Source: Chloroflexota bacterium
Lineage (GTDB): Bacteria > Chloroflexota > Dehalococcoidia > SM23-28-2 > RBG-16-64-32
Assembly (NCBI GenBank): GCA_016190405.1
Contig: JACPQO010000195.1
Span: 1-8,286 of the forward strand
DNA length: 8,286 bases
Direction: 5' to 3'
A program made the position numbers and the translations under genes. Of the stretch, positions 1-6,056 are shown piece by piece. Each line of letters begins with the position of its first letter. Positions within the stretch are counted from its first letter, which is position 1. The notes beneath the pieces are model-generated. The model was not told the DNA's origin, did not search any database, and worked only from the letters and a program-made list of their open reading frames with translations.

Positions 1-312
1 GACCACCAGCTCAACCACGAGGACGCCGACGACGACAACGACCAGTACGACGACGGCGACGAGGCCCTCATCGGCACCGACCCCAACGCGGCCTGCGGCG
101 CTGACTGGCCGGCCAACCTCAACAACGCCGGCGGCAGCGCCAACAAGATCGATATCTTCGACGTGAACAAACTCGCGCCGCCCGTCTTCTTCTCCAGCGT
201 CGCCGGCGCCGCCTACCAGGCCCGCCTGGACCTGAAACCAGACGGCGTCATCAACATCTTCGACGTCAACAAGCTGGCCCCGCCCGTCTTCTTCTCCACC
301 TGCCTGCCCTGA
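1..312 (+). CDS. C-terminal part of a secreted dockerin-like protein (5' truncated)
   Basis: The frame is open from the first base and ends at TGA 310-312, leaving 103 residues without a start. Visible in order: an Asp-rich stretch (DADDDNDQYDDGDEAL, about residues 8-23) with GTDP and a CGADWP motif; then two dockerin-like repeats, each ending in a [13 protein letters not shown] motif (about 53-65 and 87-99). The second repeat has a textbook 12-residue EF-hand-like loop, DLKPDGVINIFD (77-88); the first has the altered form [14 protein letters not shown]. The tail is a paralog of the C termini of the two downstream genes, so the missing part probably held a signal peptide, Thr/Pro linker and cohesin-like domain (inference). 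The last residues read STCLP, where the paralogs end STCTP, because of a 23-bp insertion at 304-326. An extracellular structural or adhesive role is likely; no enzymatic motif is seen. Confidence 0.8.
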   Translation, partial: DHQLNHEDADDDNDQYDDGDEALIGTDPNAACGADWPANLNNAGGSANKIDIFDVNKLAPPVFFSSVAGAAYQARLDLKPDGVINIFDVNKLAPPVFFSTCLP

Positions 313-326
313 GCCTGTCAAAGGGC
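304..326. repeat. 23-bp palindromic-repeat insertion at the end of the first gene
   Basis: The downstream paralogs end ACCTGC-ACGCCGTAG. Here ACCTGC (298-303) and ACGCCGTAG (327-335) are split by 23 extra bases. The insert contains CCCTGAGCCTGTCAAAGGG (307-325), an imperfect inverted repeat with 4-bp arms CCCT/AGGG. It resembles the CTGAGCGTAGTCGAAGG element found twice at 7415-7470, and a dispersed repeat type common in bacterial intergenic DNA. Its TGA supplies the present stop, and the ancestral TAG is left out of frame at 333-335. Confidence 0.7.
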
Positions 327-335
327 ACGCCGTAG

Positions 336-355
336 GGGCGCGGCTCGCTGCGCCC
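336..355. repeat. Stop-associated inverted repeat, first gene
   Basis: GGGCGC (336-341) pairs with GCGCCC (350-355). Inner G-T, G-C and C-G pairs could lengthen the stem. It directly follows the ancestral TAG (333-335) and matches repeats placed directly after the TAG of both downstream paralogs. It may end or stabilise the transcript; no T-tract follows, so a classical intrinsic terminator is not supported. Confidence 0.6.
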
Positions 356-361
356 TGCCAA

Positions 362-390
362 GGCCTGCCCGGTCACGGCTCCGGCAGGCC
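362..390. repeat. GGCCTGCC/GGCAGGCC inverted repeat
   Basis: Perfect 8-bp arms, GGCCTGCC (362-369) and GGCAGGCC (383-390). With one bulged C, GG and CC inside the arms can add two more pairs. It lies between the stop-associated hairpin and the promoter of the next gene and has a counterpart at 2247-2275. It may act as a transcript-end structure; the downstream bases are A/C-rich rather than T-rich. Confidence 0.55.
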
Positions 391-418
391 AAACTTCTAC
401 AAAAGAACGTCATAACTC

Positions 419-446
419 TTGACAACCATCCGAATGGGTTTAGAAT
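419..446 (+). promoter_or_regulatory. Sigma-70-type promoter of the 574-aa gene
   Basis: The -35 box TTGACA (419-424, 6 of 6 consensus) is followed by a 16-bp spacer and the -10 box TAGAAT (441-446, 5 of 6). The start codon is 49 bp beyond the -10 box, leaving room for a leader of about 40 nt. A 46-bp block spanning this promoter recurs before the next paralog with only four differences and both hexamers unchanged, which argues that it is functional. No operator is recognised. Confidence 0.75.
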
Positions 447-457
447 AAGAACGCCGG

Positions 458-472
458 GCCGCTTGTAGCGGC
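458..472 (+). other. Short hairpin in the 5' leader
   Basis: GCCGCT (458-463) and AGCGGC (467-472) form a 6-bp stem with loop TGT, inside the predicted leader and upstream of the ribosome-binding site. The paralogous leader at 2341-2352 has only a 4-bp stem (GCCA/TGGC) in another register, so conservation of a regulatory structure is not shown. Confidence 0.3.
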
Positions 473-483
473 TTCGCCGAAAC

Positions 484-498
484 GAGGGGGTGGCGATG
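484..498 (+). promoter_or_regulatory. Ribosome-binding site that decides the start at 496
   Basis: GAGGGGG (484-490) lies five bases before ATG 496. An in-frame GTG at 490 would give a product two residues longer (MAMR...) but sits inside the Shine-Dalgarno stretch. ATG 496 aligns with ATG 2377 of the paralog, which is preceded by AGGGAAGG (2364-2371) at the same five-base spacing, so 496 is preferred. Confidence 0.7.
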
Positions 499-2220
499 CG
501 ATTCTTGTGGCTTCTCCCCTTGGGCTTCCTGGCCCTGGGAGCCCTGCTTTTCGCTGCCTGGCGCCTTCCCCAATCGGAGGCCAGCTCAGGCGTGGAGGTT
601 GTCAGCTTCTCCGTTGCCTTTCCGGCGCCCCCGCCTTACTCCGGCGAGGTCGGCGACACCTTTCCCATTAACCTCGCTGAGACTGTCTTCAACCACGGTC
701 CGGCCCCTGTCTCCTCCTCCTCCCTTCTCGCCACCGGCTTCGGCTTCACCGCCGACGTGGGCGTCCGCTTCGCGGCCAACCCCGGTGACGCGTGCCTCTT
801 GAACGGCGCCCCGGTATCCTGTGGCGAGGGCAGCCCCGCTATCAACGGCTTGCGGGTGAGCTCCGTGTCAATCCCGGCGGGCCTGGGCGTGACGATCGTC
901 CGCGGCTTGGAGCTGACGTGCCTGCACAGCGGCCAGTTCAGCAGCGCCATCGTAGCCCGGGAGCTCAGCGGCGGCGATAGCAAGGCCATCTCGCCGGTCA
1001 GTTTGACCTGTGGTCCTGCGCCGCCGTCGGCCACACCAACGCCCACCGCTACGCCCACGGCTACACCGACGCCAACAGCCACATCAATGCCGCAAGTGAC
1101 AGGCACGCCCACACCCACCCCGACAGCCGCTGGAACACCCTTGCCCACGCCGACCCCCGCAGCGACGACGACGCCGACGGCCACAGGCGCGCCGCAAGTG
1201 ACGCCGAGCCCGACTCCCACCCCCACGCCAGTACCCAGCCCGCAGACGCCTCCTCCCACCGAGCCGACACCAACGCCCACGTCCACACCCACGGCGACGC
1301 CGGCCCCGACCGCGCCTCCCGATTGCCCCCAATCCCTACCTGGCCGCATCTGCCTCATGGCCATCGACACCGATATCTCGAACTGGGATGACACGGCGCC
1401 ATCTGGCAACGACGCCACGCACGTGGGGCCCGTCGACTCCTGTAACACCATCCCCACCGTGGGCGGCAGCATCACCGTCGACATTCTGGTGGACGCCGTC
1501 GCCGCGCAGGATCCGATTAACGGCTTCGAGTTCCAACTCAACTACGACCCCACCGTAGTCATGGTCACTGCGGTCAACAATCTCATGCTCGTAGCCTCCG
1601 GCGTAGGAACTGTCCCCATTGATTTCTCTGAGATACCGCCCGACTCCCGTAGCGACCCCGGCGCTTTCCTGGTGGCCTTTCTGGACTTTGGCTTGAACCA
1701 CGAGACCGGCGAGGGCGTCCTCAGCCGCATCGAGTTGACGGCCGTGGGGCCCGGCATCACCGACGTCACATTCACCCCACCAGACTTTACTACGCCAACC
1801 GCGAGTTCCCTCATTGTCATTAGGAAAATCGACGGCGCTAACCTGATCACCCCCCAAACCGAGATCCGCAACGCCCGGGTCGCCGTCGGCCAGCCCTGCG
1901 GGTCGGGCCTCACCGGCTCGCTGGACAGCGACGGCGATGGCTGGACCAACGGCGACGAAGCCCTCATCGGCACCAGCCCGACCAACCCCTGCGGCGCAGA
2001 CTGGCCCGCCAACCTCAACAACGCCGGCCCCAGCGCCAACAAGATCGATATCTTCGACGCCAACGCTCTGGCCCCACCGGTCTTCTTCAGCAGCCCGCCC
2101 AACCCCAACTACAGCGCCCGAAAGGACATATCCAGGGCGGGTGCCTCCAGCAACAAGGTCGACATCTTCGACATCAACAAGATGGCCCCGCCCGTCTTCT
2201 TCTCCACCTGCACGCCGTAG
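496..2220 (+). CDS. Secreted cohesin-like/dockerin-like protein, 574 aa
   Basis: Likely exported and cell-surface or extracellular; no enzymatic motif is seen. Residues 1-29 look like a signal peptide ([20 protein letters not shown] core, probable cleavage after SEA, residues 27-29). Residues 30-175 form a beta-rich domain with NHGPAP and paired Cys, like exported conserved-repeat or CARDB-type domains (weak). Residues 176-275 are a Thr/Pro linker. Residues 276-468 resemble a cohesin: [28 protein letters not shown] and [16 protein letters not shown] fit the family's strand pattern. Residues 477-498 are Asp-rich ([19 protein letters not shown], thrombospondin-3/EF-hand style), followed by CGADWP and two dockerin-like repeats ending APPVFFS. 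The last residues are STCTP. It has its own promoter, and the 1122-aa gene downstream is a paralog. Cohesins and dockerins are partner modules in cellulosomes and also occur outside them; their binding to each other here is inference. The calcium loops are degenerate. Confidence 0.85.
   Translation: MRFLWLLPLGFLALGALLFAAWRLPQSEASSGVEVVSFSVAFPAPPPYSGEVGDTFPINLAETVFNHGPAPVSSSSLLATGFGFTADVGVRFAANPGDACLLNGAPVSCGEGSPAINGLRVSSVSIPAGLGVTIVRGLELTCLHSGQFSSAIVARELSGGDSKAISPVSLTCGPAPPSATPTPTATPTATPTPTATSMPQVTGTPTPTPTAAGTPLPTPTPAATTTPTATGAPQVTPSPTPTPTPVPSPQTPPPTEPTPTPTSTPTATPAPTAPPDCPQSLPGRICLMAIDTDISNWDDTAPSGNDATHVGPVDSCNTIPTVGGSITVDILVDAVAAQDPINGFEFQLNYDPTVVMVTAVNNLMLVASGVGTVPIDFSEIPPDSRSDPGAFLVAFLDFGLNHETGEGVLSRIELTAVGPGITDVTFTPPDFTTPTASSLIVIRKIDGANLITPQTEIRNARVAVGQPCGSGLTGSLDSDGDGWTNGDEALIGTSPTNPCGADWPANLNNAGPSANKIDIFDANALAPPVFFSSPPNPNYSARKDISRAGASSNKVDIFDINKMAPPVFFSTCTP
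1024..1320 (+). repeat. Thr/Pro linker-coding tandem repeat
   Basis: Imperfect repeats of ACGCCC/ACGCCGACG-type units encode about 100 residues of TPTPTAT-like sequence, broken by MPQVTG and APQVT. Such linkers are extended, often O-glycosylated, and separate globular domains of exported proteins. The low complexity also creates long spurious reading frames on the opposite strand. Confidence 0.85.
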
Positions 2221-2240
2221 GGGCGCAGCATGCTGCGCCC
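2221..2240. repeat. Perfect 20-bp palindrome right after the stop codon
   Basis: GGGCGCAGCA (2221-2230) is followed at once by its exact reverse complement TGCTGCGCCC (2231-2240), starting at the base after TAG. As RNA it could fold with an 8-bp stem and CAUG loop. It is the counterpart of the repeats at 336-355 and 5746-5767. No T-run follows, so it is either a factor-dependent end, an mRNA-stabilising hairpin, or a REP-like element. Confidence 0.7.
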
Positions 2241-2246
2241 TGCCAA

Positions 2247-2275
2247 GGCCTGCCCGTTCACGGCTCCGGCAGACC
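2247..2275. repeat. GGCCTGCC/GGCAGACC imperfect inverted repeat
   Basis: Arms 2247-2254 and 2268-2275 pair at 7 of 8 positions; A2273 breaks the match that is perfect in the copy at 362-390. It sits in the same place in this duplicated spacer. Confidence 0.5.
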
Positions 2276-2301
2276 AAATTCCTACCAAAAGCCCCAAACT
2301 C

Positions 2302-2329
2302 TTGACAACCATCCAAACGGGTTTAGAAT
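2302..2329 (+). promoter_or_regulatory. Sigma-70-type promoter of the 1122-aa gene
   Basis: TTGACA (2302-2307), a 16-bp spacer and TAGAAT (2324-2329) reproduce the promoter at 419-446; the spacer differs at two positions. The start codon is 47 bp after the -10 box, with AGGGAAGG (2364-2371) as the ribosome-binding site. Conserved hexamers and spacing suggest the two paralogs are transcribed alike but from separate promoters. Confidence 0.75.
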
Positions 2330-2376
2330 AGGAATGCCGGGCCACCACTGGCGGATTCGCCACAGGGAAGGCGGCG

Positions 2377-5300
2377 ATGCGAACCTTCTGGCTGCTTCCC
2401 CTGGGCTTGCTGGCCCTGGGAGCCCTTGCTCTTCTTGCCTGGCGCCTGCCCGCCTCGCAGGCCAGCTCAGGCGTGGAGGTCGTCAGCTTCGGCATTGGTC
2501 CGTTGGACGCGCCGCCACCTTACTCCGGCCAGATCGGCGACACCTTTAGCATTAACCTCGCCGAGACCGTCATCAACCACGGTTCGGCCCCTGGCCCCTC
2601 CGCATCCATTTGGGCCACCGGTTTCGGGTTCACCGCGGACGTGGGCGTCCGCTTCGTGGCCAACACCGGCGACGTTTGCTTGCTAAACGGCGCCCCCGTG
2701 TCCTGCGGCGAGGGCGACCCGGGTACAGGCGGCCCCTCGCCTAGGGGTAACCTAACCTGCATTGACGACGATGACGACGACGGCGACGGCCTGACGGACG
2801 GCCAGGACCCCGACTGCCAGCACGCCATCAACGGCCTCCGGCTGCCCACCGTGGTCATACCGGCCAACCTCGACATCACCATTGCTCGCGGCTTGGAGCT
2901 GAAGTGCCTGCACCAAGGCCAGTTCACCAGCGCCATCGTGGCTCGCGAGCTCAGCGGCGGCGATAGCAAAGCCATCTCGCCGCTGGAGCTGACCTGCGGA
3001 CCCTTCCCCGCGCCGACTGCCACCCCTACGCCAGCGCCTACGCCAACGAGCACAGCATTACCCCAACTAACGCCCACTCGCACCCCCACGCCGACGCCCA
3101 CGCCCACTGCCATCCTGCCACCCTCTCGGTTCTACGGCACGGTGACCGTGGATGGGACCCCCGCTACGTCCGGCACCCTCAGGGGGAAGGTCGGCGGCAA
3201 CATCTGCGGCACCGCTACCATAACGGACCTGGGCGGCGGCATTAACTACGATATCCAGGTCAAGCACAGCAGCCAGCAGGCGGGCTGCGGCAGCGAGGGC
3301 GTCACGGTGTCGTTCGAGTTCGTGGACGGGGGCTCGGCTACCCCCTGCTCGCCCAACGGCACCTGGAACAACCTCAACGTGCAGTTGCTCAACCTGACCT
3401 GCAGTACGCCGGCGACGCCCGCGCCGACACCCACGCCTGCACCCTGCCCTATACCCTCAGGCTGCCCAACCCCTACGCCCACGCCGACGCCCACGCCGAC
3501 ACCCGGACCGGGCGGCACCTTCAACCCCACTGGCTCCGCCTGCCTGGACAACGAGGCTACCGTCGACCCCGATCCCTTCAGGGCAGGCAACGCCGGGGAG
3601 TGCGACGGCAACAGCGCCCCGGGCGCCACCACCGGCATTACCACATCGGTCAACCTGGCCAGGGGCGACGTCAACTTCGCGGGCGTCATCAGCTTCACCC
3701 CGCCGGAGTGGGGCATCCCTAACGGCAACACGATTCCGGACGGCGCTGTCGTCGGCACCCTTACATCCCAGGTTACCCTCGGTCTTCTCGGCGGCGCCTG
3801 CAATACCAGCCTCTATGTCTCCTTGACCCTCCTGAACGCCAGCATTAGCCCCGCCAGTACGGTAACCTTCGATGACGGCTTCAAGGACGCCAACGGCGAC
3901 CACCTACCCGACGCCGTGACCAAGTTCCCGGACTTCATCGCCCGTATCGTCCCCGGCGTGACGCCCCATGCCCGGCTCTACGGCCAGACCAGCATCGCCG
4001 GCATACCGGTGTCCATCAACTTCGTGCTGTTCGAGCCCGGCACCTCCATCGGCGGTCTCGTTCTGGACCCGCGCCTCGGCTACCCCTCCGTCACCTTCCT
4101 CCAGAACACCGGCGACCCGCAGGCGGTGCCCGCTCCCAGCGCCATCACCGATTTCTGCTCTCAACTGCTTTCGACCACCATCATCTACGGCACCACCGTC
4201 GACTTCCCCGGTACGTCGGCCAACGAGGGCGGCCTGACCTACCGCAGCAACCCCAGCGCCGCCGGCACCTACTATTTCGTGACCTTCGCCGCCGGACAGC
4301 CTGACGCCGACGGCGACGGCTACGAGAACGGCCTCGACCCCTGCCCGCTCACCCCTGACCCCACCTGGAACGTCCGCGCCGGCACCCTACTCACACCCCA
4401 GCCGGGCGACGCCGACGGCGACCGCATACCCGACTCCTGCGACAAGGAGCCGAACTCCAGTCCCCCCAGCACGGACGTGGACAGCGACGGCTACCTGAAC
4501 ACCGGCGACAACTGCCCGCAGGACGCCAACGGTCTGGCCGGCAGCAACCAGAAGGACAGCGACAGCGACGGCATCGGCGACGAATGCGACAATCTCGGCG
4601 CCGGTGGCGGTGTCCCCACCACCTGTGTCATCAGCCAGGTCCAGGTTGGCGGTGGCGGCGCTCCCTCTGTCGACCCCAAGAACCTGGCCCCGTGCAACCT
4701 GGGCTTCATACCCATGCCTACACCAACGCCTACGCCAACCTGCACACCTATCCCGGGAACCGGCTGTCCCACGCCCACGCCGACGGCCACACCTACGCGG
4801 ACCCCTACTCCCACACCCACGCCAACGCCGACGCCGACGCCTACGCCCACCGAGACGCCGTCAGGCCCCTGCGTACCCGGCCCGGGCGTGATCTGCCTCA
4901 TGGCCATCGACACGGACATCTCCAACCCCGATGACAGCGCTCCCTCTGGCAACGACGCTACGCACGTCGGGCCCGTCGACTACTGTAACACCATCCCCAC
5001 CGTGGGCGGCACGATCACCATCGATGTCATCGTTGACGCCATCAATCCGGCCGACCCCGTCAACGGCTTCCAGTTCGTCCTAATCTATGATCCCGGCGTC
5101 CTCGAGGTCTCCGCCGTCAACAACCTCATGCTCGTTGCCTCGGGCGGCGGCACCGTCCCCATCGACCTCTCCGAGGTACCGCCCGACTCTAGGAGCGACC
5201 CCGGAGCCTTCCTCGTAGCCTTGCTCGACTTCGGAGGCAACAACGAGACCGGCGAGGGCGTACTCAGCCGCATCACGCTGACAGGAGTAGGCCCCGGCGT

Positions 5301-5745
5301 CAGCGACGTCGCCCTCTCGGGCGGGCTCTCTGACATTGCGGTTCTTGACCCCCTTTTTAACACCAACCTCATCACCCCCCAAACGGAGATCCGCAACGCC
5401 CGGGTCGCCGTCGGCCAGCCCTGCGGGTCGGGCCTCACCAGCTCGCTGGACAGCGACGGCGACGGCTGGACCAACGGCGACGAAGACCTCATCGGCACCA
5501 GCCCCACGAGCCCGTGCGGCGCTGACTGGCCCGCCAACCTCAACAACGCCGGCCCCAGCGCCAACAAGATCGATATCTTCGACGTGAACGCTCTGGCCCC
5601 GCCGGTCTTCTTCAGCAGCCCGCCCAACCCCAACTACAGCACCCGCAAGGACCTCTCCAGGGCAGGCGCGTCCGCCAACAAGGTGGACATCTTCGATATC
5701 AACAAGATGGCCCCGCCCGTCTTCTTCTCCACCTGCACGCCGTAG
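2377..5745 (+). CDS. Large secreted multidomain cohesin-like/dockerin-like protein, 1122 aa
   Basis: Paralog of the 574-aa gene with the same ends and a longer middle; probably an exported surface or matrix protein. Signal peptide 1-29 (cleavage probably after SQA). N-terminal beta domain 30-208, with a 34-residue insert (116-149) holding DDDDDDGDGLTDGQDPDC. Thr/Pro linker 209-248. Small beta domain about 251-342, starting RFYGTVTVDGTPA, like domains recurring in Chloroflexota exported proteins (recalled, not checked). Second linker 343-378. Unassigned beta-rich domain about 379-642. Asp-rich thrombospondin-3-like repeats 643-739 (DADGDGYENGLDPCP, DSDSDGIGDECD), likely calcium-binding. Third linker 779-828. 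Cohesin-like domain 838-1016, Asp-rich stretch 1025-1046, and two dockerin-like repeats to the end (STCTP). Start ATG 2377 has a good ribosome-binding site and an own promoter. No catalytic motif, LPXTG anchor or C-terminal membrane segment is seen. Confidence 0.87.
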   Translation: MRTFWLLPLGLLALGALALLAWRLPASQASSGVEVVSFGIGPLDAPPPYSGQIGDTFSINLAETVINHGSAPGPSASIWATGFGFTADVGVRFVANTGDVCLLNGAPVSCGEGDPGTGGPSPRGNLTCIDDDDDDGDGLTDGQDPDCQHAINGLRLPTVVIPANLDITIARGLELKCLHQGQFTSAIVARELSGGDSKAISPLELTCGPFPAPTATPTPAPTPTSTALPQLTPTRTPTPTPTPTAILPPSRFYGTVTVDGTPATSGTLRGKVGGNICGTATITDLGGGINYDIQVKHSSQQAGCGSEGVTVSFEFVDGGSATPCSPNGTWNNLNVQLLNLTCSTPATPAPTPTPAPCPIPSGCPTPTPTPTPTPTPGPGGTFNPTGSACLDNEATVDPDPFRAGNAGECDGNSAPGATTGITTSVNLARGDVNFAGVISFTPPEWGIPNGNTIPDGAVVGTLTSQVTLGLLGGACNTSLYVSLTLLNASISPASTVTFDDGFKDANGDHLPDAVTKFPDFIARIVPGVTPHARLYGQTSIAGIPVSINFVLFEPGTSIGGLVLDPRLGYPSVTFLQNTGDPQAVPAPSAITDFCSQLLSTTIIYGTTVDFPGTSANEGGLTYRSNPSAAGTYYFVTFAAGQPDADGDGYENGLDPCPLTPDPTWNVRAGTLLTPQPGDADGDRIPDSCDKEPNSSPPSTDVDSDGYLNTGDNCPQDANGLAGSNQKDSDSDGIGDECDNLGAGGGVPTTCVISQVQVGGGGAPSVDPKNLAPCNLGFIPMPTPTPTPTCTPIPGTGCPTPTPTATPTRTPTPTPTPTPTPTPTPTETPSGPCVPGPGVICLMAIDTDISNPDDSAPSGNDATHVGPVDYCNTIPTVGGTITIDVIVDAINPADPVNGFQFVLIYDPGVLEVSAVNNLMLVASGGGTVPIDLSEVPPDSRSDPGAFLVALLDFGGNNETGEGVLSRITLTGVGPGVSDVALSGGLSDIAVLDPLFNTNLITPQTEIRNARVAVGQPCGSGLTSSLDSDGDGWTNGDEDLIGTSPTSPCGADWPANLNNAGPSANKIDIFDVNALAPPVFFSSPPNPNYSTRKDLSRAGASANKVDIFDINKMAPPVFFSTCTP
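3001..3120 (+). repeat. Thr/Pro linker-coding repeat 1 of the 1122-aa protein
   Basis: Encodes residues 209-248, rich in TPTPAP units, between the N-terminal domain and the RFYGTV domain. It marks the left side of the cassette that the 574-aa paralog lacks. Confidence 0.8.
3403..3510 (+). repeat. Thr/Pro linker-coding repeat 2 of the 1122-aa protein
   Basis: Encodes residues 343-378, with two Cys (APCPIPSGCP) inside TPTP repeats, separating the RFYGTV domain from the large unassigned beta-rich domain. Confidence 0.8.
4711..4860 (+). repeat. Thr/Pro linker-coding repeat 3 of the 1122-aa protein
   Basis: Encodes residues 779-828, including TCTPIPGTGC followed by a long TPTPTPTP run, directly before the cohesin-like domain. 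It marks the right side of the extra cassette. Confidence 0.8.
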
Positions 5746-5767
5746 GGGCGCCGACGCCACAGCGCCC
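5746..5767. repeat. Stop-associated inverted repeat, 1122-aa gene
   Basis: GGGCGC (5746-5751) and GCGCCC (5762-5767) flank a 10-nt loop, starting at the base after TAG. The arms equal those after the other two paralogs but the loop is unrelated, so only the arms are conserved. A transcript-end or stabilising role is an inference. Confidence 0.55.
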
Positions 5768-5771
5768 GAAG

Positions 5772-5789
5772 GGCAGGCTGAAGCCTGCC
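5772..5789. repeat. GGCAGGCT/AGCCTGCC hairpin
   Basis: Perfect 8-bp arms (5772-5779, 5782-5789) around GA; as RNA a 7-bp stem with a UGAA loop. It shares the core GGCAGG/CCTGCC with the repeats at 362-390 and 2247-2275. No T-tract follows. Confidence 0.55.
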
Positions 5790-5816
5790 GGAGAGCACCT
5801 CGCAAGGGGCGCGCGC

Positions 5817-5841
5817 GACACGAGACAGGAGACACGAGACA
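5817..5841. repeat. Tandem GACACGAGACA repeat
   Basis: The 11-mer GACACGAGACA occurs at 5817-5827 and 5831-5841 (period 14). It is non-coding simple sequence of unknown role. Confidence 0.6.
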
Positions 5842-5864
5842 TGGAGGCCGACAGGTCCTTCCGC

Positions 5865-5897
5865 CCTCCAACCTCCATCCTCTAACCTCCAACCTCC
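5865..5897. repeat. CCTCCAACCTCC direct repeat
   Basis: CCTCCAACCTCC occurs at 5865-5876 and 5886-5897 (period 21), separated by similar pyrimidine-rich sequence. The tract is strongly strand-asymmetric (C/T on the + strand). Confidence 0.6.
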
Positions 5898-6020
5898 TGC
5901 CCGTTCCCCCTTCCACCTGCACCCCGCCATGCCCTAAGATAGCCTCGTGGCAGGCACCACGCCCCCTGCGGCCGCCTGGGCCAAACGACCCGGCAACTCG
6001 TCGCCCTTCGCTATCTACCT

Positions 6021-6048
6021 GGCTCCTTGTTCCTGGTTCCTGGTTCCT
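6021..6048. repeat. Four tandem heptamers just before purB
   Basis: GGCTCCT, TGTTCCT, GGTTCCT, GGTTCCT run head to tail, ending nine bases before the purB ATG. The array occupies the place where a Shine-Dalgarno sequence is expected and replaces it with U/C-rich RNA. It also creates an in-frame TTG at 6027 that should not be used as the purB start. Confidence 0.75.
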
Positions 6049-6056
6049 CTCTCGCC

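Larger units (their letters stand above)
5746..6056 (+). other. Repeat-rich spacer between the secreted-protein cluster and purB
   Basis: These 311 bp hold no credible gene. They contain two hairpins (5746-5767, 5772-5789), then C/T- and GA-rich short repeats (5817-5841, 5865-5897, 6021-6048). It does not match the paralogous spacers beyond the GGGCGC/GCGCCC arms, and the TTGACA/TAGAAT promoter is absent. TAAGAT at 5935-5940 is a possible -10 box but lacks a good -35. The purB promoter is therefore not located. Confidence 0.6.

Noticed and set aside
490..495. GTG start two codons upstream for the 574-aa gene
   Set aside because: GTG lies within the Shine-Dalgarno stretch, and the paralog's start aligns with ATG 496.
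1024..1320. Regularly repeated short units that could suggest a CRISPR array or satellite
   Set aside because: Units are 6-12 bp, in frame, encode Thr/Pro linkers, and have no spacer organisation; the same holds for 3001-3120, 3403-3510 and 4711-4860.
636..1541. Long minus-strand reading frame (301 codons) opposite the 574-aa gene, rich in Gly-Val repeats
   Set aside because: The Gly-Val repeats are the antisense reading of the Thr/Pro-coding tandem repeat; no start signal or protein-like composition, and the + strand gene has signal peptide and recognisable domains.
2221..2280. Classical intrinsic terminator after the 574-aa gene
   Set aside because: Strong hairpins are present but neither is followed by a T-tract, so they were listed as inverted repeats only.
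1336..2316. Minus-strand reading frames of 326 and, at 5080-5922, 280 codons over the C-terminal regions of the two paralogs
   Set aside because: High G+C codon bias keeps the antisense frame open; the two frames resemble each other only because the sense genes are paralogs, and the 5080-5922 frame even extends into simple repeats.
5911..5940. Possible purB promoter, TTCCAC and TAAGAT with an 18-bp gap
   Set aside because: The -35 matches only 2 of 6 consensus positions and the -10 only 4 of 6; this is expected by chance.
6027..6056. Upstream TTG start for purB adding ten residues
   Set aside because: The extra residues are encoded by the tandem heptamers, no ribosome-binding site precedes TTG, and homologs start at MIERYS.
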